Source: a virus. Taken from it: DNA of 64,000 nt. The notes under the pieces were generated by a model. That model was given only the letters and a program-made list of their open reading frames with translations. It searched no databases and was not told the origin of the DNA. The position numbers were made by a program, and so were the translations under genes. Position 1 is the stretch's first letter. Each line of letters starts with the position of its first letter. The stretch lies in the IMG/VR virus record IMGVR_UViG_3300014325_000011, positions 1 through 64,000 of that record. One strand, given 5' to 3'. Shown here one piece after another: positions 14,946-22,836 of the stretch.

Positions 14946-15223
14946 GCGACTGGTCCGACGCCATCGACGCGATGGTGGCCGACGTCGAGAGTCGAGAGGC
15001 GCCAGAGGTGCCGACCGGTTTCGACGCCCTCATCGAGGCATTCCAGATCTTCCGCAGGTACGGCAACCCGTCGTCGCCGACGTTCTGCCAGCACGACGCC
15101 CTCTACGTCTGCGTCGCCTACTCGACGGTGAGTGACGAGGACAAGGCCCGACTGGACGTTCTCGGGTTCTTCGAGAACAAGGAAGACGACGGCTTCATGT
15201 CCTACGAGTGGGGGTCGGCGTGA
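14942..15223 (+). CDS. Hypothetical protein, paralog of the 19173 gene
   Basis: 93 residues from GTG (GTGA overlap). From about residue 22 to the end it matches the 74-aa protein at 19173-19397: T-G-F-D-A-L-I-E-A-F, Y-G-N-P-S-S-P-T-F-C, L-Y-V-C, D-K-A-R-L, D-D-G-F-M-S. The conserved F-C-x-H-D and Y-V-C could bind metal. The extra 20-residue N-terminal helix is unique to this copy. Confidence 0.65.
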   Translation: MSDWSDAIDAMVADVESREAPEVPTGFDALIEAFQIFRRYGNPSSPTFCQHDALYVCVAYSTVSDEDKARLDVLGFFENKEDDGFMSYEWGSA

Positions 15224-15579
15224 GCGCCGTCCTCACGATCCCGACGCCGGACGAGGTTGAGATCGACCCGGCCTCGGGCCGAATCATCGACGTGTACGAA
15301 CAGCCGTCGTCCCTGTGGCAGGCCCGCTGCGCCTGCGGCGTGCTGACCCCAGTCGCGGCTGACCGTCAGCAGGTTGAGGCGTGGGGACGGGGCCACCGAC
15401 ACGAACGGGTCATCGAGGAGTCGACCGGCGGTCTGCTGCCCGACTCGGACGGCCTGTGGATGGTCGTCTGCCCCTGCGGCGCGTTCTCGCGCGGCTGGAC
15501 CCGGGAGAAGGCCGACCTCGTGTGGCGGTGGCATCTGGAGGACTCCTGCCTGCTGCGCCGTGGGGCGGTGGCGGCGTGA
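15220..15579 (+). CDS. Hypothetical protein with two Cys pairs
   Basis: 119 residues from GTG. R-C-A-C-G-V-L near 38-42 and V-C-P-C-G-A-F near 81-86 are two C-x-C-G knuckles, likely one zinc site. W-x-x-G-H-R-H-E-R and W-R-W-H-L-E-D-S-C follow each. This internal similarity suggests a duplicated C-x-C-G / W...H unit. Function unknown. Confidence 0.6.
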   Translation: MSAVLTIPTPDEVEIDPASGRIIDVYEQPSSLWQARCACGVLTPVAADRQQVEAWGRGHRHERVIEESTGGLLPDSDGLWMVVCPCGAFSRGWTREKADLVWRWHLEDSCLLRRGAVAA

Positions 15580-15767
15580 GCGCCTTCCTGGAGCGGCTGT
15601 CCGATGAGGCGATCGTCGCCGCGCTGGCCGTCGACTTCGCGGCGATGAGCCCCGGCACACTGCGCGACGACCTGTGTGATGCCCTGTTCGACGAGGCCGG
15701 CGGCGACCGGGCCACAGCCCTGTGGGTCAGGGCCTGCGAACTCGACGACGCCCGGCGGAGTGCCTGA
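15576..15767 (+). CDS. Small helical protein
   Basis: 63 residues; GTG overlaps the preceding TGA. Mostly helical and acidic (L-S-D-E-A-I-V-A-A-L-A-V-D-F-A-A-M). It ends by overlapping the next ATG (TGATG). No family recognised. Confidence 0.5.
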   Translation: MSAFLERLSDEAIVAALAVDFAAMSPGTLRDDLCDALFDEAGGDRATALWVRACELDDARRSA

Positions 15768-16003
15768 TGGGCGCCTACCCCGCGATGGTGACGTTCACCG
15801 GTTCCCGCCGTCCGATCCTCCCGCTGATGGTCTCGATTGGAGACAGCCCGCGCGAGATTGAGGACGCGATCCGCAACCACGTCTGGCCGTCGGTGCTCGG
15901 CGACATTGAGGTGCTACTCGACCCCGTCACCGGCACAGGCCGGGTGGTCTCCGGTTCGCGGACCGTCGCCCACTTCGTCATCGAGACGGCGGTGGCCGCA
16001 TGA
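15767..16003 (+). CDS. Hypothetical protein
   Basis: 78 residues; the ATG shares a base with the upstream TGA. Strand-rich (M-V-T-F-T-G-S-R, V-S-I-G-D-S-P-R-E-I-E-D-A-I). The start of the protein loosely echoes a SLOG-type opening but lacks the nucleotide loop. Function unknown. Confidence 0.5.
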   Translation: MGAYPAMVTFTGSRRPILPLMVSIGDSPREIEDAIRNHVWPSVLGDIEVLLDPVTGTGRVVSGSRTVAHFVIETAVAA

Positions 16004-16365
16004 GGACTACCGATCTGTTCGCCTGGCAGTTCGACGGTCACAGGGTCGTTGTCGCCGAGGACCCGCACGGCGACCTGGAGATCACCCCGTACTGCCCGGG
16101 ACTTGCCGACGGGGCAACACCGTGGTGCCGGGTGCCACAGACCTACGGCGGACTGTTGCGTTCCACGTTGGACCCGGCGTCATGGTGCGCGTTCGACCAC
16201 TGGTGGTCTGATCCGCCGGGTGACTGGCTAGCCGACGGCTACACGGTGGGGGCGCTAACTGCGGGTGTGTGGGAGATCGCCTGGAAGGTCGACGAGAGCC
16301 GCCAGGAGCCGATCTGGATGCCGTGGGTGCAGGTCGCCGCGGTCCGAGAGCCGGTGACGGCGTGA
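16000..16365 (+). CDS. Hypothetical protein, Trp-rich
   Basis: 121 residues, ATGA overlap. Many Trp (D-H-W-W-S-D-P-P-G-D-W, W-E-I-A-W-K-V-D, W-M-P-W) on a mostly beta backbone. C-P-G-L ... W-C-R-V may form a disulfide or metal site. No family recognised. Confidence 0.55.
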   Translation: MRTTDLFAWQFDGHRVVVAEDPHGDLEITPYCPGLADGATPWCRVPQTYGGLLRSTLDPASWCAFDHWWSDPPGDWLADGYTVGALTAGVWEIAWKVDESRQEPIWMPWVQVAAVREPVTA

Positions 16366-16817
16366 CAGAACCGTTCCGGGTCCTGGTGACCGGGTCCAGA
16401 TCTTGGCAGGACCCCACTCGGATCGCTGGCCAGTTGGACCTTGTCCCGTGGCGTTCCGATGCGTCCGGACGGCTCGTCGTGGTTGTCCACGGCGACTGTC
16501 CAACCGGCGCTGACCGGTTCGCCCGCGACTGGGCGGAGCGGCGCAACGCCGACGGCTGGCGGGTCGAACACGAGCCGCATCCGGCCGACTGGAACCACCT
16601 CGGCAAGGGCGCCGGGTTCGCGCGAAACGCCCAGATGGTCCGGGCCGGTGCGGACATGGTCCTTGCATTCGCCCGACGCTGCGGGCTGCCCGGCCCCTGC
16701 ATGTACGACCGCCGGCCGCTTCCGCCGGGCCATTTCACCCACGGCACCCACGACTGCGTGACCCGTGCGGTTGGCGCCGGACTTGAGCTTCATATCTATC
16801 GGGAGACCGCGACATGA
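16362..16817 (+). CDS. SLOG-family (DUF2493/YspA-like) nucleotide-binding protein
   Basis: 151 residues from GTG. F-R-V-L-V-T-G-S-R-S-W opens a Rossmann-like fold; V-V-V-H-G-D-C-P-T-G-A-D and the later K-G-A-G-F-A-R-N-A-Q-M match the SLOG superfamily shared by DprA, LOG and YspA proteins. These bind nucleotide-type ligands, and phage relatives are often annotated DUF2493. Possible roles include sensing or processing a nucleotide signal in host-phage conflict; ligand not deducible here. Confidence 0.8.
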   Translation: MTEPFRVLVTGSRSWQDPTRIAGQLDLVPWRSDASGRLVVVVHGDCPTGADRFARDWAERRNADGWRVEHEPHPADWNHLGKGAGFARNAQMVRAGADMVLAFARRCGLPGPCMYDRRPLPPGHFTHGTHDCVTRAVGAGLELHIYRETAT

Positions 16818-17191
16818 CCGCCCTCGACCATCGCCTGACCAGACCTGGCGCCTTCAACGCTGCCGAAACGACCGGCGCCCACCGGATGCCCCGACAGTCC
16901 GGCCCTGACCGCACCCAAGGCGTTCTGGCAGCCGGTGTGCTGACTGCCGGTTTTCTGGCGGTCGGCGCCCTCGGCTGGTCCCGGTGGGACGCGCTGCAAA
17001 CCCCGCCGTCGACGCCCACGGCACCAGTCGTCCAGCCGTCGGATACACAACCCGACCCGACCGCCGAGTCCGGTTGCACCTTCAACGGCCAGCCCTGTGG
17101 TGAGGCCGTGCCGGCTGTCCTCGTCGGACATTCGCCGACGTCGCTCGCCGTGTCGGTGGCCATGGCCGCGGTTGGCCAGGTGGCGCCCTGA
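16814..17191 (+). CDS. Single-pass membrane protein, hypothetical
   Basis: 125 residues, ATGA overlap. One membrane segment near residues 36-56 (V-L-A-A-G-V-L-T-A-G-F-L-A-V-G-A-L-G-W), then a Pro/Thr-rich linker and a short region with two cysteines, probably outside. Function unknown. Confidence 0.6.
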   Translation: MTALDHRLTRPGAFNAAETTGAHRMPRQSGPDRTQGVLAAGVLTAGFLAVGALGWSRWDALQTPPSTPTAPVVQPSDTQPDPTAESGCTFNGQPCGEAVPAVLVGHSPTSLAVSVAMAAVGQVAP

Positions 17192-17343
17192 TGGCCCGCG
17201 CGCTTACGCCGATTCCCGACTCGTCGCTGACCTCCGACCAGCAGGCCAACCTTGGCCACACCTTCGAGTCGAACCCGGACCGTCCGGGCTGTTGCGCACT
17301 GTGTGGCGAGAAGCCGGCCGCGGAGGCACACCGTGCGGCCTGA
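17191..17343 (+). CDS. Tiny zinc-knuckle protein
   Basis: 50 residues; the ATG shares a base with the upstream TGA. L-G-H-T-F and P-G-C-C-A-L-C-G-E-K-P-A-A-E-A-H give His/Cys ligands for a small zinc finger, a layout common in actinobacterial phage and plasmid microproteins. Function unknown. Confidence 0.6.
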   Translation: MARALTPIPDSSLTSDQQANLGHTFESNPDRPGCCALCGEKPAAEAHRAA

Positions 17344-17467
17344 CCGTTTCCACCAGCTCCCGTCGGCGGCGGCCCCCCCTTCCGCCGTCGACGGGGTTAC
17401 ACACCCGTCCCGGGCCGGTGTCGGTCCCACCCGGCCCGGGACGGGCACCACGGAGGCCGTCCAGTGA
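17333..17467 (+). CDS. Possible small ORF before the methyltransferase
   Basis: 44 residues from a GTG inside the previous gene. Its TGA overlaps the methyltransferase GTG in the usual 4-nt manner. The product is low-complexity Pro/Ala/Thr and its DNA contains the 15-bp hairpin at 17404-17445, so it may instead be a non-coding leader with chance overlap. Confidence 0.25.
   Translation: MRPDRFHQLPSAAAPPSAVDGVTHPSRAGVGPTRPGTGTTEAVQ
17404..17445. promoter_or_regulatory. Strong GC hairpin upstream of the methyltransferase
   Basis: CCCGTCCCGGGCCGG (17404-17418) pairs perfectly with CCGGCCCGGGACGGG (17431-17445), a 15-bp stem with a 12-nt loop. It lies just before the ribosome site (CGGAGG, about 17451) of the gene at 17464. 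It may be a partial terminator, an RNA processing site or a stabilising stem that tunes methyltransferase expression. Confidence 0.55.
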
Positions 17468-18846
17468 CTCTGACAGTTACAGACCTGTTCGCTGGGGCCG
17501 GCGGCTCATCCACGGGCATGGCGAAGGCAGGGCTGCGCGTCGTCATCGCGGCGAACCACAGCGAACTTGCGGTCCGCACCCACCAGGCGAACCACCCGGA
17601 AACCGATCATGATCTTGCGGATATCTCACAGGTTGACTTCCGCCGCTACCCGAAGACCGATTTCCTCTGGGCCAGCCCGGAATGTACGAACCACTCGTTG
17701 GCCAAGGGCCGCCGCCGTGTCACTGGCCAAGGCGACCTGTTCGGCGCCGAAGACGACGACGTCGCAATCCGATCCCGGGCGACCATGTTCGACGTCCCCC
17801 GCGCCCTCGAAGCGGGCGTGCTTCGTGGACGTCCCTACCTGGCTGGTGTCGTCGAGAACGTCGTTGACGCGGTCGACTGGATGTACTGGGACAGTTGGAT
17901 TCGTATGTTCGACGCGGCCGGTTACCACGTCCGGCCCGTATTCCTGAACTCGATGCACGCCCAAGACGGCCTCGGCGCCCTGCCCGCACCGCAGTCCCGG
18001 GACCGGTTGTACGTCGTGTTCTGGTCGAGGAAGCTCAGCCGCACCCCGGATCTTGACATCCGCCTGCCTGCCTGGTGCCCACGCTGCGAATCCACGGTCG
18101 ACGCAATCCAGTCATGGCGACGGCCTGACCGGCTGTATGGCAAGTATCGGCAGCAGTACGACTACGCCTGCCCTGAGCCGAGGTGCCGCACGGTCGTCGA
18201 ACCGGAGGTACGTACCGCCGCCGAGGTCATCGACTGGTCTGATCTCGGCGGACGTATTGGCGACCGGACGCGCCCGCTTGCCCCTGCGACGCTCGCGCGG
18301 ATCGCTGCCGGGCTGCGTAAGTTCGCCCGGCCGATGCTCACTCCGGCCGGTGGGACGTGGAACGACGGAGCGTCGTCGGTCGACGAGCCGTTCCGCACCC
18401 GGACCACAAGAGAAACCGAAGGTATCGCCTGCCCTCCGCTGATGGTCCCGACGGAGCAACGCGCCGAACCGGGGCGCACGGCGTCGGTGCTGGGACCGTG
18501 GCGGACTCAGACGACCCGCCAGGACTTGGCGCTGGCGACCCCTCCAGACGGTCATCTGCTGATGGCCTACTACGGCAACGGCACCTGCACACCGGTTGCC
18601 GCCCCAGTGCCAACGCAGCCAACCCGGGACCGTTTTGCGCTGGTCGGTGGCGAGATCGAGGTCGAGGATTGCACGTTCCGCATGTTGCAGCCGAAGGAAA
18701 TCGCCGGCGCCATGGCGTTCCCCGAGGGCTACGTTCTGCTGGGTACCAAGCGGGACAAGGTGAAGCTTCTAGGAAACGCAGTAACACCGCCTGCTGCTGA
18801 ACTGTTGATGCGCCGCCTGGTGGACATGGTCGAGGCTGCCGCATGA
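17464..18846 (+). CDS. DNA (cytosine-5) methyltransferase
   Basis: 460 residues from GTG (GGAGG upstream). Motif I D-L-F-A-G-A-G-G (7-14) binds AdoMet. The catalytic loop reads A-S-P-E-C-T-N-H-S with nucleophile C74, not the usual P-P-C. Motif VI E-N-V at 131-133, motif VIII Q-S-R-D-R-L-Y at 177-183 and a late G-N-A-V-T-P-P-A-A motif X complete the family. An inserted C-P-R-C ... C-P-E-P-R-C zinc finger (about 205-245) sits in the target-recognition part. No cognate restriction enzyme is adjacent, so an orphan phage methylase protecting element DNA is likely. Confidence 0.92.
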   Translation: MTLTVTDLFAGAGGSSTGMAKAGLRVVIAANHSELAVRTHQANHPETDHDLADISQVDFRRYPKTDFLWASPECTNHSLAKGRRRVTGQGDLFGAEDDDVAIRSRATMFDVPRALEAGVLRGRPYLAGVVENVVDAVDWMYWDSWIRMFDAAGYHVRPVFLNSMHAQDGLGALPAPQSRDRLYVVFWSRKLSRTPDLDIRLPAWCPRCESTVDAIQSWRRPDRLYGKYRQQYDYACPEPRCRTVVEPEVRTAAEVIDWSDLGGRIGDRTRPLAPATLARIAAGLRKFARPMLTPAGGTWNDGASSVDEPFRTRTTRETEGIACPPLMVPTEQRAEPGRTASVLGPWRTQTTRQDLALATPPDGHLLMAYYGNGTCTPVAAPVPTQPTRDRFALVGGEIEVEDCTFRMLQPKEIAGAMAFPEGYVLLGTKRDKVKLLGNAVTPPAAELLMRRLVDMVEAAA

Positions 18847-19145
18847 GCCGTCAAACTGCCCGCCGGTTCGAGACGACTGTGGATCTGCGCCGCATCGCAC
18901 CAGACACGGTCACGATCCGCCGGCTTACCTCCGTCCCAGACGACGCGCTGCGGGACGAGCCGCCAACGGAGCCCGTCGTCCTGGCGTCCACCCGTTCACG
19001 TCTACGCCGGACGTTCGGAGCTGTCTGCCTCACCCTGTCGGCAGTCGTGTTCCTTGCCGCTTTGGTGTCCGCGGGCGCCTGGCTGGGCTACGCCTACGGG
19101 CTCGGCCGGTCGGCCACCGTCGTCTGCCCAGTCGACCGGCGCTAA
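18843..19145 (+). CDS. Single-pass membrane protein
   Basis: 100 residues, ATGA overlap with the methyltransferase. A basic N-terminal 55 residues is followed by one membrane span near 58-85 (V-C-L-T-L-S-A-V-V-F-L-A-A-L-V-S-A-G-A-W). A short external tail has one Cys. Function unknown. Confidence 0.6.
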   Translation: MSRQTARRFETTVDLRRIAPDTVTIRRLTSVPDDALRDEPPTEPVVLASTRSRLRRTFGAVCLTLSAVVFLAALVSAGAWLGYAYGLGRSATVVCPVDRR

Positions 19146-19172
19146 CCCCCAACTCCCTCCTGAAGGAGAGAC

Positions 19173-19397
19173 ATGCCCGCCGACCCAACCGGTTTCGACG
19201 CGCTGATCGAAGCGTTCACGATTTTCCGCAAGTACGGCAACCCAAGCTCGCCGACGTTCTGTGACCACGACGTTCTCTACGTCTGTGCCGACTACCACGC
19301 CGTGAGCGACGACGACAAAGCCAGGCTGGAAGTGCTCGGGTTCATCCGCAACGAGGCCGATGACGGCTTCATGTCGTTCGACTTCGGCTCGGCCTGA
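19173..19397 (+). CDS. Hypothetical protein, paralog of the 14942 gene
   Basis: 74 residues; GAAGGAGAGAC precedes the ATG. Shares T-G-F-D-A-L-I-E-A-F, Y-G-N-P-S-S-P-T-F-C, H-D-x-L-Y-V-C and D-D-G-F-M-S with the protein at 14942-15223, so one is a duplicate. The shared Cys/His pattern may bind metal. Followed by a long hairpin (19416-19475). Confidence 0.65.
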   Translation: MPADPTGFDALIEAFTIFRKYGNPSSPTFCDHDVLYVCADYHAVSDDDKARLEVLGFIRNEADDGFMSFDFGSA

Positions 19398-19415
19398 CCC
19401 TCAGCCCCCCATACC

Positions 19416-19475
19416 CCCGCCGTCCCGGTGGTACCCCGCACGCCCACCCCCCTCGCGTGCGGCCGGGACGGCGGG
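19416..19475. promoter_or_regulatory. Long nested hairpin between genes
   Basis: CCCGCCGTCCCGG (19416-19428) pairs with CCGGGACGGCGGG (19463-19475). Inside it CCGCACGC (19436-19443) pairs with GCGTGCGG (19455-19462), giving a nearly continuous 21-bp stem. It ends 21 nt before the ATG at 19496. Resembles the hairpins at 17404 and 24410 in position and composition. Confidence 0.5.
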
Positions 19476-19495
19476 TCACAACCCGGAGGAGAGAA

Positions 19496-19774
19496 ATGGC
19501 CTTCACGATCACGCACGCCACCGACGCCGACGGCTATGGCGAGAACCTTTATGTCCGCCACGACGGCGTCATGGTCGGCAGCCTGAACATCCAGCACGAC
19601 TGCCCCGAAGACCACACCGTCCGCCGACTCGGACTGATCACCTTCATCCAGCGCCTTCTACTGGCGGCCGGCGTCGATGACGTGGCCGTGCAGACGGTGA
19701 CGGCGTCCGCCGACGACATCGAGGACATCGCGGACGCCATCGCGCTTGAGGTCGCCGATCGGACTGGCGCCTGA
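19496..19774 (+). CDS. Hypothetical protein
   Basis: 92 residues; CGGAGGAG precedes the ATG and defines the start. Beta-rich N-terminal half (A-F-T-I-T-H-A-T-D-A-D-G-Y-G-E-N-L-Y-V-R-H-D-G) and a helical second half. No family recognised. Confidence 0.6.
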   Translation: MAFTITHATDADGYGENLYVRHDGVMVGSLNIQHDCPEDHTVRRLGLITFIQRLLLAAGVDDVAVQTVTASADDIEDIADAIALEVADRTGA

Positions 19775-20064
19775 TGACCATCTTCACGGCCCGCAAGAGG
19801 CCAGTCGAGGTGCAGATCGCTGGCCCGTGGGACGGCACCGACGCAATGGCCGCCGAACTGGTCGCCTTCACCGGCGACGACGAGGGTAGCGATCCGGACT
19901 TCGACCCGCACGACGGGGCCGAAGTGTGGAACAGCGAGGAAGGTTGCTGGATCAGCGTGCCGCCCGGCCACTTCATCATCCGCGGGCCCCGAGGCGAGCA
20001 TTACCCAATCTCACCTGAAGCGCTGGCGGAGACCTACGACCTGATCGAGACAGCCGATGTCTGA
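19774..20064 (+). CDS. Phage-type hypothetical protein
   Basis: 96 residues; the ATG overlaps the upstream TGA. The C-terminal W-I-S-V-P-P-G-H-F-I-I-R-G-P-R-G-E-H-Y-P and S-P-E-A-L-A-E-T-Y follow the pattern of small phage proteins of unknown function that end in a ...G-E-x-Y-P-x-x-P-x-x-F/L-x-x-x-Y motif. An acidic middle (F-T-G-D-D-E-G-S-D-P-D-F-D) precedes it. Confidence 0.65.
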   Translation: MTIFTARKRPVEVQIAGPWDGTDAMAAELVAFTGDDEGSDPDFDPHDGAEVWNSEEGCWISVPPGHFIIRGPRGEHYPISPEALAETYDLIETADV

Positions 20065-20410
20065 CCGCCGCGAACTCCAGCCCGGCGACCGGGCCGCCAT
20101 CTACGAGGCCGACGTGTCCGGCACTGTCAGGTCGTCGAACCTTGCGGTCACGGTCCTCGACGGCGACGACCACGTCACTTACACCGTGCCGACGATGCTG
20201 GTCTCCTGGATACCGCCAGACGATGACCCGGTCTTCGAGATCGGCGCCGCCTACCGAGACGCCGACGAGCCCGGCGGCGAGCGGTACTGGTTCCTCCCGG
20301 ACTCGACTACCGACACGCCGTTCATCGCCGTAGTGGCGACGGCGAACAAGCTCTACCGCCGTTACTTCCGGCGCGACCAGTTGCCCCGACAGATCGAGGA
20401 GGTGATCTGA
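20057..20410 (+). CDS. Hypothetical protein
   Basis: 117 residues; start overlaps the preceding gene by 8 nt. Beta-strand-rich acidic protein (G-D-R-A-A-I-Y-E-A-D-V-S-G-T-V opening suggests an SH3-like barrel). Function unknown. Confidence 0.55.
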   Translation: MSDRRELQPGDRAAIYEADVSGTVRSSNLAVTVLDGDDHVTYTVPTMLVSWIPPDDDPVFEIGAAYRDADEPGGERYWFLPDSTTDTPFIAVVATANKLYRRYFRRDQLPRQIEEVI

Positions 20411-20411
20411 G

Positions 20412-20813
20412 ATGACCCTGACTGAGACGCCACTTCCCAACATGCCCGACGCCCCGCCAGGCTATGAGCCGTTCTCCTACCCGGCTCACCGGGCCCACGT
20501 CACCGCGGAGCGGATCGTCCAGCACCTGACCGCCGAAGCGCAGACGTTGGCCGTCGAGACGCGGAAAGCAGTCAAGCGGGCGAAGGTCGACGATGCCGAC
20601 GGCGCGGAGATCTACTTCGCGTTGAGTGCCGCATGGGTCAACCAGTATGCGCTGATCCACATCCTCCGCGAGTTCATCAAAGCCGCACCCGACCGGGCGG
20701 AACAGGCTGTGGCCGCCGTCTGGGAGGCGTGGGAGGACGGTGGCCTTCCCCACGAGCTGGTCTGGCAGTGGGGCAAAGAGTATGGCGTTCCGCGAGACGG
20801 GGAGATGGTCTGA
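20412..20813 (+). CDS. Hypothetical helical protein
   Basis: 133 residues with GGAGG upstream of the ATG. After a Pro-rich N-terminus, helices dominate (H-V-T-A-E-R-I-V-Q-H-L-T-A-E-A-Q-T-L-A; V-N-Q-Y-A-L-I-H-I-L-R-E-F-I). No family recognised. Confidence 0.55.
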   Translation: MTLTETPLPNMPDAPPGYEPFSYPAHRAHVTAERIVQHLTAEAQTLAVETRKAVKRAKVDDADGAEIYFALSAAWVNQYALIHILREFIKAAPDRAEQAVAAVWEAWEDGGLPHELVWQWGKEYGVPRDGEMV

Positions 20814-20935
20814 TGGCCCGCATCGGAGAGCCGAACCGCTGGTGGGACGAGCCGGAAGACGACCCGCTCGTCGCCCCCGTACCTACCGAGCCGGTCCCAG
20901 AGCCGATTCCTGAACCGGTGCTGGTGCCGGCGTGA
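20813..20935 (+). CDS. Small Pro/Glu-rich protein
   Basis: 40 residues; TGATG overlap with the preceding gene and GTGA overlap with the next. Starts R-I-G-E-P-N-R-W-W-D-E-P then P-V-P-E-P-I-P-E-P repeats. Probably a short unstructured peptide; real because both junctions follow the operon's overlap rule. Confidence 0.45.
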   Translation: MARIGEPNRWWDEPEDDPLVAPVPTEPVPEPIPEPVLVPA

Positions 20936-21930
20936 GCGTGATCGCCTACCGGACGTGGAACGCAGCGCCGTTCGCCGGGATCCTCACCCCGGCGAACGGC
21001 AGCATGTACGCCGACCGGCGGAACCTGCTGCAATGGGAGCGCACCTGGGAGACGCCGGCAGTAACAGCGGTCTGTCATGTCGAAGGACTCCCGCCCCACC
21101 GGGCGCCGGCACCGGGCTGTACCTGCGGCATCTACGCATGGAAGCGGCCCATCGATCCAGGCTGGATCAACCAGTGGAACAAGGGAGGTCGGGACAACGT
21201 CGTCGTCGGTGTGGTTCGCCTGTGGGGCCGGATGTGCGACGGCCCCGGAATGACTGGCTACCGCGCCCAGCGTGCCCGCATCGTCGCACTGGTCCCGAAC
21301 GACAACCGCAACGTCGACCTTGCCGCGCAGTATCCGGACGTCCAGATCTACCCGGACCTGTTCACGATGTACTCGGAGTGGGACACCACCCCGGAACTTG
21401 GCTTCGCGATGAACGCAGACGTCGCCGACACCCGCCGCCGCGTGGCACGGCGGGTCGGATGGTACGGCTTCTGCCTCGGCTGCGGCGATCGGATCACAGG
21501 CCGGCAACAGACCGTCGACTACGACGGCCTGAACCCGTGGGCTGACGGCGAGGAGAGGCCGGCGCGGTTCCATCGCCGCGCGGCCTGCCTCATCAACCTG
21601 CCGAAACCGGCGAAGCCCGCGAAGGGGCAGATAGTTGTCCACCCGCAACTACCGGCTGCGGCGAATTCGGCGCAGACCTTCGACCGGGCATGGGCCTACG
21701 CCAACCGGAAGCCCCGAAAGCTCTACTGCCCCGGCGTCCGCACCGACCATCAGGACGACACGTTCACCTGTTCCCTCGGCGAAGACGGCTGCACCGCGGC
21801 GGGCTGGCGGAACGGCGACCTGATCCAGCACGCCAGCGTCAAACAGTGCCATGACGAGGGCTGGCCGTGCCATGTGTGCGAGTTCGTCTGCGGCGGACTG
21901 ATCCGCTTCGACGACAAGGACCCGGCGTGA
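20932..21930 (+). CDS. Hypothetical multi-zinc-ribbon protein
   Basis: 332 residues from GTG. P-A-P-G-C-T-C-G-I-Y-A near 62-70 is a motif common in actinophage/plasmid proteins; F-C-L-G-C-G-D-R-I near 180-188 and C-H-V-C-E-F-V-C-G-G-L near 315-325 add two more Cys clusters. A central W-G-R-M region could be an alpha/beta core. Nucleic-acid association is plausible; no activity can be named. Confidence 0.65.
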   Translation: MSVIAYRTWNAAPFAGILTPANGSMYADRRNLLQWERTWETPAVTAVCHVEGLPPHRAPAPGCTCGIYAWKRPIDPGWINQWNKGGRDNVVVGVVRLWGRMCDGPGMTGYRAQRARIVALVPNDNRNVDLAAQYPDVQIYPDLFTMYSEWDTTPELGFAMNADVADTRRRVARRVGWYGFCLGCGDRITGRQQTVDYDGLNPWADGEERPARFHRRAACLINLPKPAKPAKGQIVVHPQLPAAANSAQTFDRAWAYANRKPRKLYCPGVRTDHQDDTFTCSLGEDGCTAAGWRNGDLIQHASVKQCHDEGWPCHVCEFVCGGLIRFDDKDPA

Positions 21931-22394
21931 CCGATCACATCCGCGACCTGATCGACCGGTCGTCGCTCGGCACGTCTGGTGCCCGCGCCTTGCGTGCCCG
22001 AACCTCCGACGCTGAGGCGGCGGCGGTAGGCCAGATGTCCCGCGAGGCCGACATCCTGACCCAGCTCGACTCTGGCCTAGCCGTGGTGGTCCGCCTTCCC
22101 CCGTTCCGCAAGCCCTACAGCGCGTTCCTCAAGCGGCTGTCCGCGGAGGGCCGGCTGGTACGGATCTCCCGTCCCGGCCCGTGGGGCAACCCATACCGGC
22201 TGGCGCCGGGTGCTGGCGAGGCGGAGCGGGCGCAGGCCATCGACGCCTACGCCCGGCACCTTGACCGGTCGCCCGAGCTGCTGGCCCGGCTGCCCGAACT
22301 ACGCGGCAAGGCACTCGGGTGTTACTGCGCACCACTCGCCTGCCACGGAGACGTCGTGGCGGCGCGAGTCAACGCGCTCGGAGCCGAACCGTGA
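21927..22394 (+). CDS. DUF4326-like protein
   Basis: 155 residues from GTG. The C-terminal 85 residues match the DUF4326 pattern: R-I-S-R-P-G-P-W-G-N-P-Y at about 88, a helical spacer, and L-R-G-K-A-L-G-C-Y-C-A-P-L-A-C-H-G-D near 133-150 with a C-x-C/C-H metal-like cluster. Found in phages; biochemical role unknown. The N-terminal 70 residues are helical and additional to the domain. Confidence 0.75.
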   Translation: MTDHIRDLIDRSSLGTSGARALRARTSDAEAAAVGQMSREADILTQLDSGLAVVVRLPPFRKPYSAFLKRLSAEGRLVRISRPGPWGNPYRLAPGAGEAERAQAIDAYARHLDRSPELLARLPELRGKALGCYCAPLACHGDVVAARVNALGAEP

Positions 22395-22836
22395 GCCTGC
22401 GCCTAGTCCCGATCTCGTTCGCCGACGCATGCGGCTTCGTCGCGATGTGGCACCGGCACCACGCCCCCCCGTGGGCCACAAGTTCTCGATCGGTGTGGCC
22501 AACGGGGAGGTGCTGGTAGGTGTGGCGATCGTCGGCCGACCTGTCGCCCGGCATCTCGACGACGGGCAGACGTTGGAGGTGACCCGCACGGCGACCGACG
22601 GGACGGCCAACGTCAACTCGATGCTGTACGGAGCCTGCTGGCGGGTCGCATCCGGGCTCGGCTACCAGAGGCTGGTGACCTACACGCAGCAGGGCGAAAC
22701 CGGGGCGAGCCTGCGGGCTGCCGGCTGGCGGGTCATCGCCGAACGGCCTGCGCGCCCGGGTTGGGATCGACCGTCCCGTCCCCGTGAGGACCGGGGTACT
22801 GCGGGGATTCCTCGGACCCTGTGGGAGGCGGCGTGA
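22391..22836 (+). pseudogene. XF1762-family protein gene, frameshifted at a C-tract
   Basis: The frame from GTG 22391 reads L-R-L-V-P-I-S-F-A-D-A-C-G-F-V and W-H-R-H-H-A-P-P, then stops early at 22517-22519. The continuing homology (V-G-H-K-F-S-I-G-V-A-N-G, E-V-T-R-T-A-T-D-G-T-A-N-V-N-S, S-M-L-Y-G-A-C-W-R) lies in the next frame to 22836. The break is at a run of seven C (22464-22470); eight would restore one 148-residue ORF. True mutation, sequencing error or slippage cannot be separated here. The family is acetyltransferase-like in parts and of unknown function. Confidence 0.7.

Noticed and set aside
22464-22470. Programmed frameshift at the seven-C run
   Set aside because: No downstream stem or conserved slippery heptamer was recognised, and the short product would lose the domain; mutation or base-calling error is likelier.
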